NCBI RefSeq assembly: GCF_003369915.1
Contig: NC_046675.1
Location: forward strand, 7,192,001-7,256,000
DNA from: Drosophila miranda
Lineage: Eukaryota; Arthropoda; Insecta; Diptera; Drosophilidae
Reading direction: 5' to 3'
DNA length: 64,000 nt
Below the pieces are notes generated by a model. The model searched no databases, was not told the DNA's origin, and worked only from the letters and a program-made list of their open reading frames with translations. Position numbers and translations under genes: made by a program. Shown here piece by piece: positions 24,126 through 33,139 of the stretch (its first letter is position 1; each line of letters starts with the position of its first letter).

Positions 24126-24797
24126 CTAATTTCTCTTCACTAAATCTTCCACGAATGTAAAACTAACGTTCGAATCAGCCTGTAGTTTCTTATCGAAGTA
24201 CCACTGAAGCGCCAATAAATAATCCCCTGTTGGCATGGGAAGACGCAGTAGCTCAGGTCTTAGATAAAAGTCCTTGACAATCTGTGGACCCTGCAATATA
24301 AATTTCAGATATACAAGTGGTTAAACATACCCGTATAATCTTACCACGTAGGGGCATGAGTGGTTTAAGTTACTAAAATCTTTGAAGAGCCCATAGATTA
24401 TATTAGCAATAGGTTGATTCCGCTTTCTCAAATACTGACAGACATCCAAGTAAATATCGACGACCCAAGGCTAATAGCCGTTGGCCCTTTTGAAAATTCT
24501 GACATGAACTGAAATACTGTTGACCGGATGTAGTACCGTACCATTCATATTGAGGAGCACTTTGTTTCGACTGACGGCCTTCAGACGATAGTTGTGGAAC
24601 ACGAACCAGGATTGGTTGTAACTCTCGCAGACGAAGTTTGTAAGCTTGAAGACGACGGCATCCTGAAAACTTGGTTCAATATTGTCCACTAGTATAGTAT
24701 TACTAGTGACTAGTATTATCCATATATTTACGTTAATTTTGATGTGGAATGTTAGGAATAATCCGAGAACCGCACAGATCATCAGCTGGCAACGCAT
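24126..24797 (-). pseudogene. DUF1091 family copy A, three exons, with an in-frame stop
   Basis: Exons on the minus strand are 24797-24732 (signal peptide MRCQLMICAVLGLFLTFHIK), 24662-24345 and 24290-24126. Both introns have GT-AG ends at the same places as in copies B-E, and exon lengths (66, 318, 165 nt) are identical to theirs, with no frameshift. DUF1091 proteins are small, secreted, Cys-containing insect proteins related to the CheB gustatory/pheromone group. The single defect is at codon 86: TAG at 24471-24473 where other copies have AAG (NGYKPW). This removes the second half of the protein, including the FDVCQY cysteine, HTCPYV and the C-terminal SFTFVEDL. Everything after the stop is still open, so inactivation is recent, or the stop is a strain allele or sequence error. 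Confidence 0.85.
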
Positions 24798-25023
24798 TGT
24801 TCCTGCTCTTGAGGGCACAATAAAATTTGAATGACACGAACGTGTTATTTTATGTTGTGTTCATTTATGCATGGTAGAGTTAAATTGCTTCAATTACTCT
24901 AAACGCTGATTGAACACTAATAACCTATAGTTATAAAGATATCCGATCTTCTGCACTTCTTCTTCTTCTAAATCACATGTGTGTCGTTCTTCTCTTCAAT
25001 TCTGACTAGCTGTCAGAATGACC
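24798..25023. other. 5' flank of copy A
   Basis: Contains the block shared by several copies, TTACTCTAAACGCTGATTGA through TATAAAGATATCCGATCT (to about 24950), which may be their promoter region, although no TATA or Ohler motif is evident in the minus direction. A TTCTTCTTCTTC run follows at 24958-24969. Confidence 0.45.
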
Positions 25024-26905
25024 AGGGTTGCCATCCTTCCCCTTTTACACACTTGATATACTGGGCTCTTCGCTCTCACACCACGCTTTCTGCAGGAGCT
25101 CAATAGCATAGATGAGGAGAATACACCAGATCCTTTCTTGTTCCATTTTCAATTTTTTTAGTTCTTAGGCCCCGCTTTTTTGGCCGATTAGATCTGGAAA
25201 GCCCGCTTGGTTTACCAAAGAATTATCCCATATAGAAAACTTAAAATCAAGACTTTATAAAAAATTTCAAGTAGTTAGTTCTCCTACTACTCACTCGCGC
25301 TATGTAACAGCTCGGTCAAACTTTTCAGTTCTTAATGCTCGATGCTATAAGAAGTACAATGCAGGATACGTTTTTCTCAGGACCCTAAACATCCTCGCTA
25401 TCATTTCTTAACACGTCGGCATATAATGATCAGGCGATTGCCGATCTTTTTGACCAATTTTTCCACACGACCTATTCTGAGGAAAGCTACTCTGGTCATC
25501 CGTACCCATACGGTTTACCGAAGGCGAACGGCATTTTCAGTCCCTTGTTAAATGAATGTTCTTTACTTCATGATCTTCGACTAGTTAAGCCGGTGTTTTT
25601 ACCGGGTCCAGACGGGGTTACAGGTTGTGTACTCTGGTACTGCGCCGAGGCACTGTGTGGACCCTTGCTTAAACTTTTCACCCTGTCCATTGATTCTTCT
25701 TGCTTCCCCCAAATCTGGAAGGAATCGTTTATAATTCCTCTCCATAAAAAAGGTAGCAATTCTGAAGCAAAAAATTACAGAGGTATAGCAAAGTTATCCG
25801 CTATTCCCAAAATGTTTGAAAAGGTTTTAACTCCGCACTTGCAAAATCTCTGCAAGTCACTTATATCGCAAACTCAGCATGGATTTATAAGACGGCGATC
25901 AATTTCCACGCATTTTTTTAGAGTTCGACTCTGCAAACCATTCCCTTCTAGCGCATAAACTTGACCTTTTAGGGTTTCCGCCCAACCTCTTGAGATGGAT
26001 TTCTAGCTACCTTTGTTCCAGGTCTCAAAGAGTCCTGTTCAGTCAAGGTTTCTTCGGGAGTACCACAGGGCAGCCATCTAGGCCCCTTACTCTTCACACT
26101 CATTATTAATGACATGCCTTCGGTATTAACATATTCTCGAGTACTTATGTATGCGGATGATGTTAAACTCCTTGACCAGTATAACAACATTTCATTTCAT
26201 TCTCGCTTGCCCCTTGTGGGCTCCATATACCCTATGTGGTGGTTCTCTTGAGAGAATCACTCTGGTGGATGATCTTGGTGTTCTATTAGACGCCAAGCTA
26301 AAGTTTTCTGAAAACATTTCTACCATGGTAAATAAGGCCATGGGCGTGCTTGGGTTTATAAAGAGGTGGTCAAAGGACTTGACGACAAAGACTCTCTATA
26401 TCTCGCTAGTTTGTCCGATTTTAGAATTCGGCTCCTGTGTATGGTTCCCTCAGTACAAAGTACACCACGACCGTATAGAATCAGTACAGAAAAACTTGTT
26501 ACTCTTTGCTCTGCGGGGCCTTGACTGGGATGCGGCTGTGAGACTCCCATCTTACTCTAGTAGACTGCTATTAGTAAACCTCCCATCCTTAGTTAACCGT
26601 AGAAAAAAGCTTGGTGTGATTTTTATGCACAACTTGATCAGGGGTGACATAGACAGCCCTGATCTGTTGAGCCGCATAAACTTCACGATTCCTATTAGAC
26701 TTACTAGAATTTTTATACCGTTGTTCCTTCCACTATGTAGATCGAATTGTTCCACCACTATTTCTCTTCCTCTCATTAAGATACTAATCCTCACACACCT
26801 TTCTAGTAATTTCTTGTAATTGTAGTCGTATTGGTATTGGTATTTTGAGTGCATGCTTAGTTTCTTAGTAAGTGTACTGCTAATTTTCCTCGAATATTAG
26901 TCTTT
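25024..26905 (+). mobile_element. Degenerate non-LTR retrotransposon (LINE), reverse transcriptase region
   Basis: Plus-strand translation, jumping frames, gives the domains of an insect LINE ORF2 in order: a linker with KPAWFTKEL and RYVTARSNFSVLNARCYKKY (about 25198-25360), the RT start with GPDGVTG and PLHKKGS..NYRGIAKLSAIPKMFEKVL (25605-25835), QHGFIRRRS (25875-25905), SGVPQGSHLGPLLFTLIIND (26050-26115), the catalytic YADD (about 26147-26166), then VDDLGVLLDAKLKF and a Trp-rich C-terminal region to about 26818. Several frameshifts and stops break it, no intact endonuclease is visible, so it is not autonomous. The family is probably in the Jockey superfamily, but I could not name it. Element ends are uncertain: the first 85 bp also occur alone at 33867-33952. 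Confidence 0.85.
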
Positions 26906-27493
26906 CCTGCATGTACGCGTTTGGTTCGGCTACGCACCGCGTAACAGCCCTCTGCTGGTGTCCCACGGGCCACTTAACGGTGCCGTAATTGCATCGCCAC
27001 TTGTAAGATGCCGTCATTGCATGTCAACGTCCATATATATACATATGTGTGGACATCTATACGAATCTGAGATACCTCTATACTATTTGAGTACCCTATA
27101 TCAAAATATATATTTTGCCGCATGAATAAATGCCATAACTCAGTTGGCTTAAATTACTTCCGGAGAATATTGTATGTATTATGGAGAATACTTTTTATCG
27201 CGCCGTAATAGTTCCAATCTCAAATATAGAGGTTGTAGCTGAAGTTTGATGCTAGGAAAAATCCGAAAAGAACACAGACGATCAGCGTGGACCGCATCCG
27301 AAAGGTTTACGTTTCATCCTAACCGTTTCCCTTTTCAATTTCGGTTGCTATTTCCCTTTCGTTTCATACAGCGTTCAGTCAAATATCACGGATTAGCCCA
27401 TACATATATTTGATTAATCGGTACAATACATTTTCTACTGTTGTTTTCATGGATCTTCAGGATTCTACTGAATCTGTATTCAGTTGATTCCCA
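26906..27493. other. LINE/DUF1091 boundary and shared 3' flank of copy B
   Basis: The segment 27060-27135 (CGAATCTGAGATACCTCTAT through ATATTTTGCCGCATGAAT) repeats 32083-32152. The segment 27165-27480 repeats 34030-34365 and contains an orphan signal-peptide exon, listed separately. No complete gene. Confidence 0.6.
27220..27297 (-). pseudogene. Orphan signal-peptide exon of a DUF1091 relative (unit B)
   Basis: An ATG opens MRSTLIVCVLFGFFLASNFS followed by YNLYI and a stop. It resembles the first exon of the family (MRCQLIICALLGLFLTFHIN) in length, hydrophobic core and N-terminal MRxxLI. No donor follows and no DUF1091 second or third exon is present before copy B, which lies upstream in the minus direction. 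It is best read as a leftover of a deleted neighbouring paralogue. The same exon, with the same stop position, occurs at 34092-34169. Confidence 0.6.
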
Positions 27494-28149
27494 CTAATTT
27501 CTCTTCATTAAATCCTCCACGAATGTAAAACTAACATTCGTGTCAAACTGTAGCTTCTTATCGAAGTACCACTCAATCGCCAATAAATAATCCCCTGTTG
27601 GAATGGGAAGACGCAGTAGCTCAGGTCTTAGATAAAAGTCCTTGACAATCTGTGGACCCTGCAATATAAATTTCAGATGTACAAGTGGTTAGACATACCC
27701 GTATAATCTTACCACGTAGGGGCATGAGTGGTTTAAGTTACTAAACTGTTTGAAGAGCCCATAGACTATATTAACAAAAGGTTGATTCCGTTTTCTAAAA
27801 TACTGACAGCCATCAAAGTAAATATTGAAAAGCCAGGGCTTGTAGCCGTTTGCCTTTTTTAAAAGTCTGACATGAATTGAAATATTGTTGGCCGGATGTA
27901 GTATCGTTCCATTCATATTGAGAAGCACTTTGTTTCGACTGACGGCCTTCAGACGATAGTTGTGAAACACGAACCAGGATTGGTTGTAACTCTCGCAGAC
28001 GAAGTTTGTAAACTTGAAGACGACGGCATCCTGAAAACTTGGTTCACTATTGTCCACTTGACTAGTATTATCCATATATTTACGTTTATATTGATGTGGA
28101 ATGTTAGGAATAATCCGAGAAGCGCACAGATAATCAGCTGGCAACGCAT
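27494..28149 (-). CDS. DUF1091 family secreted protein, copy B
   Basis: Three exons on the minus strand, 28149-28084, 28030-27713 and 27658-27494, all phase 0, give 182 residues. Exon 1 encodes only a signal peptide (MRCQLIICALLGLFLTFHIN). Exon 2 starts DAVVFKFTNFVCESYNQSW and holds KAVSRNKVLLNMNGT, NGYKPWLFNIYFDGCQYF and ends HSCPYV. Exon 3 is GPQIVKDFYLRPELLRL, TGDYLLAIEWYFDKKLQ, SFTFVEDLMKRN. This is the standard DUF1091 layout; length is normal. Introns are 53 and 54 bp with donors GTAAAT and GTAAGA and acceptors TTTTCAG and TATTGCAG. The start is the ATG opening the signal peptide, not the in-frame codons further upstream. Function is unproven; CheB relatives act in male chemosensory bristles. 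Exon 2 is almost identical to that of copy D. Confidence 0.88.
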
Positions 28150-28321
28150 TGTTCCTGCTCTTGAGGGCACAATAATATTTGAATGACACGAACGTGTTAT
28201 TTTATTCGTCGTCCATTTACGCATGATAGATTTTAATTACTCTAAACGCTGATTGAACACTAATAGACTATAATTATAGAGATATCCGATCTCCTGCACA
28301 ATCCTGTCTTGCTTTAATTTC

Positions 28322-28615
28322 GCTTTTGTGGCTTTTTATCGAAGCACCACTGAATCTTCAATAGATAATCGCCAGTTGGAAAGGGAACTCAGCTAGAAAT
28401 TCTTATAAAAGTGAACTGAAATGGAAAGTACTCGGCTATCTTACCAGATACGAACACGAAAGGTTAAAGTTTCTAAATTCTTTAAATAACCCATAGGCTA
28501 AATAAACAAAGGGTCAATTTGGCTTTCCAAAATACTGACAGGCATCAAAGTTATTGTTTCTTATCCAAGGCTTACATATCCATCCATGGTTCAGTATTGT
28601 CCACTTTGGCCGTTA
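28322..28615 (-). pseudogene. Decayed DUF1091 relic upstream of copy B
   Basis: Minus-strand pieces in family order: CAATACTGAACCATGG (intron 1/exon 2 edge), a FDACQYF-like stretch, GLFKEF..NL, then exon 3 pieces around 28335-28380 (ATTGAAGATTCAGTGGTGCTTCGATAAAAAG, compare IQWYFDKK). Internal deletions and frameshifts remove most of exon 2. It sits 5' of copy B and recurs, shorter, 5' of copies C and E. Confidence 0.7.
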
Positions 28616-28754
28616 GTCATCACATGTTATAGCCGTTAGAAAACATCTCACATTCAAATAATTGAACAAGTCTTTTGTGACCTTTAATTTCGGATGTGGC
28701 AGCTCCGTGCAACGCAATGTGAGCTGCCAGACTTATGTAACAAAATGTATAAGT

Positions 28755-28760
28755 TTTATT
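28755..28760 (-). terminator. Poly(A) signal of mRpL55
   Basis: AATAAA on the minus strand 31 bases after the stop codon of mRpL55. Confidence 0.7.
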
Positions 28761-28790
28761 ATCTATAGTTGTAACATTTAAGCAGAAAGA

Positions 28791-29169
28791 CTACTTTTTC
28801 TTGATATACTTCATGTACTTTTTGGCATTGAAGTTGTCGTCCACCTCCTCCATAATCCTGACCTTCTTGCGCGGCTTACGCGCCTCCAGGCGGGACTTTC
28901 GCTGGGCGTCCGACAAAGTGGTCAAATCCAAAGGCAACTAAACGAGCAGAGGAATCCAATTAATTTTATTTAGCTCATGATTTTTCACCTACCTTGATGA
29001 TTTTGCGTGGCTCGTGATAGCGGATATTAATGGTGGATCCGTCCGGCTGGACCACCACTGTAGGATACAGGCGGCAGTAGACGGAGCGATGCAGCCTGGT
29101 AACCGCTGTCGTGGCTGAGGAAATGCAGCGCAGCTGTTTCACAGCCTGGGGCAACTGTTTTAGCAGCAT
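28791..29169 (-). CDS. mRpL55: Mitochondrial ribosomal protein L55
   Basis: Two exons, 29169-28993 and 28937-28791, joined in phase 0 across a 55-bp intron (donor GTAGGT, acceptor GTTTAG), encode 107 residues. The protein starts [20 protein letters not shown], a basic amphipathic mitochondrial presequence, followed by [50 protein letters not shown], and the basic C-terminus [10 protein letters not shown]. These are the conserved blocks of bL55m/mL55, a metazoan-specific large-subunit mitoribosome protein. The ATG at 29167-29169 is the first in-frame ATG. A GGTCACACT motif lies 84-92 bp upstream. The gene is head to head with ATPsynD. Length matches the fly family. Confidence 0.95.
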
Positions 29170-29252
29170 TCTTATTGATATTACCACGAGTAAAAACAAT
29201 AGAAGTTCAAATTAAAATCCACATGCAAGTTATGTTTTTCACAACAGCTGAT

Positions 29253-29261
29253 AGTGTGACC
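29253..29261 (-). promoter_or_regulatory. GGTCACACT (Ohler 1/M1BP-type) motif upstream of mRpL55
   Basis: The minus strand reads GGTCACACT 84-92 bp before the mRpL55 ATG, in the orientation of the gene. Such motifs mark TATA-less housekeeping and ribosomal-protein promoters in Drosophila. No GGTATATT companion is seen here, unlike the other two promoters. Confidence 0.65.
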
Positions 29262-29769
29262 GCAATCTGGGAACCAGCGCTGTGAGACCATCTATAGGAT
29301 CCATGGCCACTAATTTTCATACCCTAGGGAAAAGGATGTTATAGAGTTGAGAAAATGTTTGTCATGCAAGGCTCCGTAGGTACCAGGATCAAGATAAATA
29401 TACACAAGATACTAATAATGTACTTGAATATGTCTAAAGAATATCAATTTGAGAAAAGGTCTTTATAAATTACGTTATATGTTCATATAAAATTAACGAA
29501 ATAGGGTATGCAAAGGCCTATACTCGCATCACGTCTTCAAATACCAGCAACACTGCGACTGTTTTTTTTTTTGTTTGACCATTTTTGCTAAGACCTTTTT
29601 TTACGCAAAATGCAATAAAAGCAAGTGTTTAAAATAAATCAAACAAGTAGAAAATAGATTTATTAATCGTATAAAACTATGTGGGCATGGCCAAATATTT
29701 TATATAGCTGGTAACATTCCACGGAATATCAAAAAACGAGCAATATATAAAATGGAACTTGTAATCGTC
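29262..29769. other. Divergent intergenic stretch, mRpL55/ATPsynD
   Basis: No gene. AT-rich, with AAAATAAATC and poly-T runs. Contains GGGTATGCAAAGGCCTATAC near 29504 but no motif I can name. Confidence 0.5.
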
Positions 29770-29845
29770 AGTATATTTACGGTATATTTTTTAAATGAGA
29801 CGGTATATTTTGGGTATATTTCTGAGGGCTAGTCACACTGCTCAA
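29770..29845 (+). promoter_or_regulatory. Core promoter block of ATPsynD
   Basis: In the plus direction: CAGTATATTTAC, CGGTATATTTTTTAAATGAG, CGGTATATTTTGGGTATATT, TCTGAGGGCT, then AGTCACACTG (29831-29840) followed by CTCAAAAG. This is Ohler 6 elements followed by a one-mismatch Ohler 1 element, in the same order as the cdi promoter on the other strand. Confidence 0.7.
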
Positions 29846-30250
29846 AAGTGTAAGTGTTGGTGCAGAGGCATAGAAATTCTTAATTCTCCGTAATTTAAGT
29901 ACGTTGGAAATAACTATCTAAAACCACTGAAGTAATGTGCAACAAGACATAACTAAACTAAATGGCTAGCCAATTGTGAAGGAACCCAAAAGAATGCACA
30001 CTTTTCCCACCTTGACAATTTGGAGGGTGGCTGCTGCAGCAAAATTACATAATTTTTGCACGCATAATTTTCAGTGGAATGGAAACAGCATAATATATAA
30101 CGCAGACGATGGGACTCTAACATCACAATCCACAGGAAATAGATATATTTATGGAATCTCGTCTTGGCATTGCTTTTTCATTTCCACTTTGAGAACCTAA
30201 CCTCATCAGTTTTGTGTTTTTGTTGGTTTTTTCAGTATTTGTGCTACAGA
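29846..30250 (+). other. 5' leader region of ATPsynD, probably with a spliced leader
   Basis: Between the promoter motifs and the ATG lie 405 bases. A pyrimidine-rich stretch ending TTGGTTTTTTCAG at 30235 and another AG at 30246-30248 (TGCTACAG) are candidate acceptors just before the start codon, suggesting a leader intron. The donor cannot be chosen from sequence. Confidence 0.45.
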
Positions 30251-30787
30251 ATGGCCGCTCGCCGCATCACCCAATCCTCGATAAACTGGTCTGCTCTGGC
30301 CGAGCGTGTGCCCGCCAACCAGAAGACCAGCTTCGGCGCCTTCAAGACCAAGTCGGACATCTATGTGCGCGCCGTGATGGCCAATCCCGAGTGCCCACCA
30401 AAGATTGATTGGGCCTACTACAAGAAGCTGGTGCCTGTGGCCGGCCTGGTCGATGGCTTCCAGAAGCAGTACGATGCTCTGACCGTGCCCTATCCCAAGG
30501 ACACTGTTTCCCCCCAGGTGGACGCCCAGATCAAGGAGTCGCAGTCGGAGATTGCTTCTTACAAGAAGGTCTCGGAGCAGCGCATCCAGAACTACCAGAA
30601 GGAGATCGCCCATCTGAAGTCGCTGCTGCCATACGACCAGATGACCATGGAGGACTACCGTGATGCATTCCCCGACAGCGCCCTGGACCCCATCAACAGA
30701 CCAACCTTCTGGCCTCACACCCCCGAGGAGCAGGTCGGCTACAAGTCCAAGGAGCAGATCGAGGCCGAGAAACAGGGACACCATTAA
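30251..30787 (+). CDS. ATPsynD: ATP synthase subunit d, mitochondrial
   Basis: A single uninterrupted frame of 178 residues, the normal length for animal ATP synthase subunit d, part of the peripheral stalk (stator) of the mitochondrial F1Fo ATP synthase. Landmarks are MAARRITQSSINWSALAERV at the N-terminus, FGAFKTKSDIYVRAVMANPE, PPKIDWAYYKKLVP, VDGFQKQYDALTVPYP, a predicted coiled-coil (about 97-137, IKESQSEIASYKKVSEQ.. to ..KEIAHLKSLLPY), then MTMEDYRDAFPDSALDP and FWPHTPEEQVG. Codon use is strongly biased to C/G third positions, as in highly expressed fly genes and unlike neighbouring DUF1091 genes. The ATG (30251) is directly preceded by a candidate splice acceptor. It is head to head with mRpL55; both act in mitochondria, which may favour shared regulation. 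Confidence 0.97.
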   Translation: MAARRITQSSINWSALAERVPANQKTSFGAFKTKSDIYVRAVMANPECPPKIDWAYYKKLVPVAGLVDGFQKQYDALTVPYPKDTVSPQVDAQIKESQSEIASYKKVSEQRIQNYQKEIAHLKSLLPYDQMTMEDYRDAFPDSALDPINRPTFWPHTPEEQVGYKSKEQIEAEKQGHH

Positions 30788-30856
30788 GTGTCACTCCCTC
30801 AAGCGAGAAAGCGCCTATTCGAAATGTAAATGAACATGCTAAAGCAAATTACACAA

Positions 30857-30862
30857 ATTAAA
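30857..30862 (+). terminator. Candidate poly(A) signal of ATPsynD
   Basis: ATTAAA 70 bases after the stop codon, the commonest variant of AATAAA. The following 70 bp are repeated at 31951-32022. Confidence 0.5.
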
Positions 30863-31169
30863 GTCATTTCAAATGGAATTGAACTTGTTTTGCGGCCTGT
30901 TATATGCTCTGTTGTCTGTACAGAAAGAAATTATAAAATTTTCTTAAGATTTAAAAAAGACTTCAGGAGACAAGGAAGCACATTCACGTATAAGATTGTT
31001 GCTCCCGTACTCCACGATTGTAGCTTGTTTTCCGCATGCCTATTTTAGATTTTTGGTTCAACAGCTGGTTGGGAGCTGCATTTGAAGTTATATTCTCGAT
31101 TGTCTCGATTCCATTATATTTGGTGAAGGCCTCGGCTGGCTTAAACATTTGGTAACAAGCTCTGAGATA

Positions 31170-31698
31170 ATGAACATCATATTCGGAATATTGAGCTGCT
31201 TGATGCTCCCCATCCTGATGGCCAGTGGTAAAAAGAGCTGTGACGTGGACGCGGAGGTTGAGGTTGGAAGAGGGTTCGCTTTCGAGTCCCTCAGGTTTCC
31301 CAAAAAATATCCGCCCGGCACCAGCTGCACGTTGCGAGCTGTAACCAAATTGACTAATGACACGTTGAGAATGAGATGTATAATTGACATCCCCGAAGAT
31401 GTAAGTGTGCCTAGCATCCACTATTTAGTAATAATTTCCAAAAATTACTTAACAGCCAGGATGCCTCAAAAATAGATTCGTAGTCGAGAGAGACTACGGT
31501 GACGCGGCGCTGCTGGTTACGGCAGCTTACGGCAAGGAGGAATTCACGGATACTAGTTTCTGGCCACACCACAAAGCACATATACATGCCAAACTAACTA
31601 CTTCCGGGAATAAAACGGGCAGATTCTTTTGCTTAATCACAGCCGAAAGTTTCCCAGAAGTAGACATTGATAACAATCAAAACATTATTGGAAAATAA
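31170..31698 (+). CDS. Small secreted CUB-like protein
   Basis: Two exons, 31170-31400 and 31456-31698, joined in phase 0 over a 55-bp intron (donor GTAAGT, acceptor TTAACAG), give 157 residues. Without splicing the frame stops early inside exon 2, and with the alternative acceptor 5 bp downstream it also stops, so this junction is well supported. Residues 1-20 (MNIIFGILSCLMLPILMASG) are a signal peptide. The rest has CUB-like spacing: an early Cys (24), FPKKYPPGTSCTLRA (a P-x-x-YP-x-x-x-x-C motif, Cys 53), RMRCIIDIPED, PGCLKNRFVV (second pair, Cys 70 and 80) and a late Cys in FFCLITA. Small single-CUB secreted proteins in flies are often digestive or seminal-fluid components; which applies is unknown. 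It follows ATPsynD on the same strand. No close homologue was recalled. Confidence 0.7.
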
Positions 31699-31704
31699 TA
31701 TTTT

Positions 31705-31710
31705 AATAAA
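31705..31710 (+). terminator. Poly(A) signal of the CUB-like gene
   Basis: AATAAA seven bases after the stop codon. Confidence 0.6.
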
Positions 31711-32483
31711 ATAAATCCGTCCTTCCGTCTCGATGAGCGTACATATCTCGGAGATTCAGTGTGGAGGCTACAGAGATATTACACGGTGGAAAGTAACGAA
31801 ATTTTCTCGCGTTCCCCCGCAAATAGCAAATAGACCGCAAAAGCGAATATCCGAATGTAGCCGTTAAATCGTCCACCTTGGAACTGCCTGGTCAGGCGGC
31901 AATCTTTTTCTCTGAGGATTGTCGGCTGACAGCCAACAGCCGAGAAATCGAATTAAAGTCATTTCAAATCAAATTGAATTTGTTTTGCCGCCTGTTAAAT
32001 GCTCTGTGGCCTGCACAGAAAGCAGACAGAAAGGCTATATCGACTCGCCTATTGATGCTGATCAAGAATATATGTACATCAATACGAATCTGAGATATGT
32101 ACCTCTATACTCTTTGAGTACCGAATATCAAAATATATATTTTGCCGCATGAATGAGTCAATAAATACTGATAATTATCCAAATTATTATGAAGTTTGTT
32201 TAAATTACTTCCGGAGAATATTACAATATAATAGCTATACAATAATTTTGACTAATAATGAAAGACTTGTTTGCGTTTGGATTTAAGTTTGATGCCAGAT
32301 GTTCAGCGTGGACTGTAATCCCAATGGTTATTGGCTAAACAGATTTTATTTTACCGAAACTAGACCCCAATTTCCGTTGCATTCGTTTCATACATATATT
32401 TGATTAATCGGTACAATACATTTTCTACTGTTGTTTTCAGGGATCTTCAGGAATCCACTGAATCTATATTCAGGTGATTCCCA
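31711..32483. other. Interval between the CUB-like gene and DUF1091 copy C
   Basis: 31951-32022 duplicates the ATPsynD 3' sequence at 30855-30926. 32083-32152 repeats 27060-27135. 32268-32320 holds a very decayed orphan signal-peptide exon (compare 34092-34169), and 32395-32483 is the conserved DUF1091 3' flank. 31720-31940 is unassigned. Confidence 0.6.
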
Positions 32484-33139
32484 CTAATTTCTCTTCATTA
32501 GATCCTCTACGAATGTAAAACTAACATTCGTGTCAAACTGTAGCTTCTTATCGAAGTACCACTGAACCGCCAATAAATAGTCCCCTGTTGGCATGGGAAG
32601 ACGCAGTAGCTCAGGTCTTAGATAAAGGTCCTTGACAAACTGTGGACCCTGCAATATAAATTTCAGATGTACAAGTGGTCAGACATACCCGTATAACCTT
32701 ACCACGTAGGGACATGAGTGGTTCAAGCTAGTGAACTCTTTGAAGAGCCCATAGACTATATTAACAACAGGTTGATTCCGTTTTAGAATATACTGACAGG
32801 CATCAAAGTAAATATCGAAGAGCCAAGGCTTATAGCCGTTTGCCTTCTTGAAAATTCTTCCACGAATTGATGCATTGTTGACCGGATGTAGTACCGTCCC
32901 ATTCGCATTGAGAAGCACTTTGTTTCGACTGACGGCCTTCAGACGATAGTTGTGGAACACGAACCAGGATTGGTTGTAACTCTCGCAGACGAAGTTTGTA
33001 AACTTGAAGACGACGGCATCCTGAAAACTTGGTACACTATTGTCCACTTTACTAGTATTATCCATATATTTACGTTTATATTGATGTGGAATGTTAGGAA
33101 TAATCCGAGAAGCGCACAGATAATCAGCTGGCAACGCAT
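32484..33139 (-). CDS. DUF1091 family secreted protein, copy C
   Basis: Exons on the minus strand 33139-33074, 33020-32703 and 32648-32484 (66, 318, 165 nt, all phase 0) encode 182 residues. The signal peptide equals that of copy B. Exon 2 differs from B by NANGTVLHPVNNASIRGRIF, LFDIYFDACQYILK and GLFKEFTSLNHSCPYV, and exon 3 reads GPQFVKDLYLRPELLRL, TGDYLLAVQWYFDKKLQ and ends EDLMKRN. All splice sites are canonical and the frame is open, so the gene is probably functional. The conserved cysteines (exon 2 VCES, DACQY, SCPY) are all present. Its orientation matches all other copies although it lies on the other side of the housekeeping block. Confidence 0.88.

Noticed and set aside
30206-30784. 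192-codon minus-strand frame opposite ATPsynD
   Set aside because: Mirror of the strongly biased ATPsynD codons; its Leu/Gly-rich content is explained by the sense gene.
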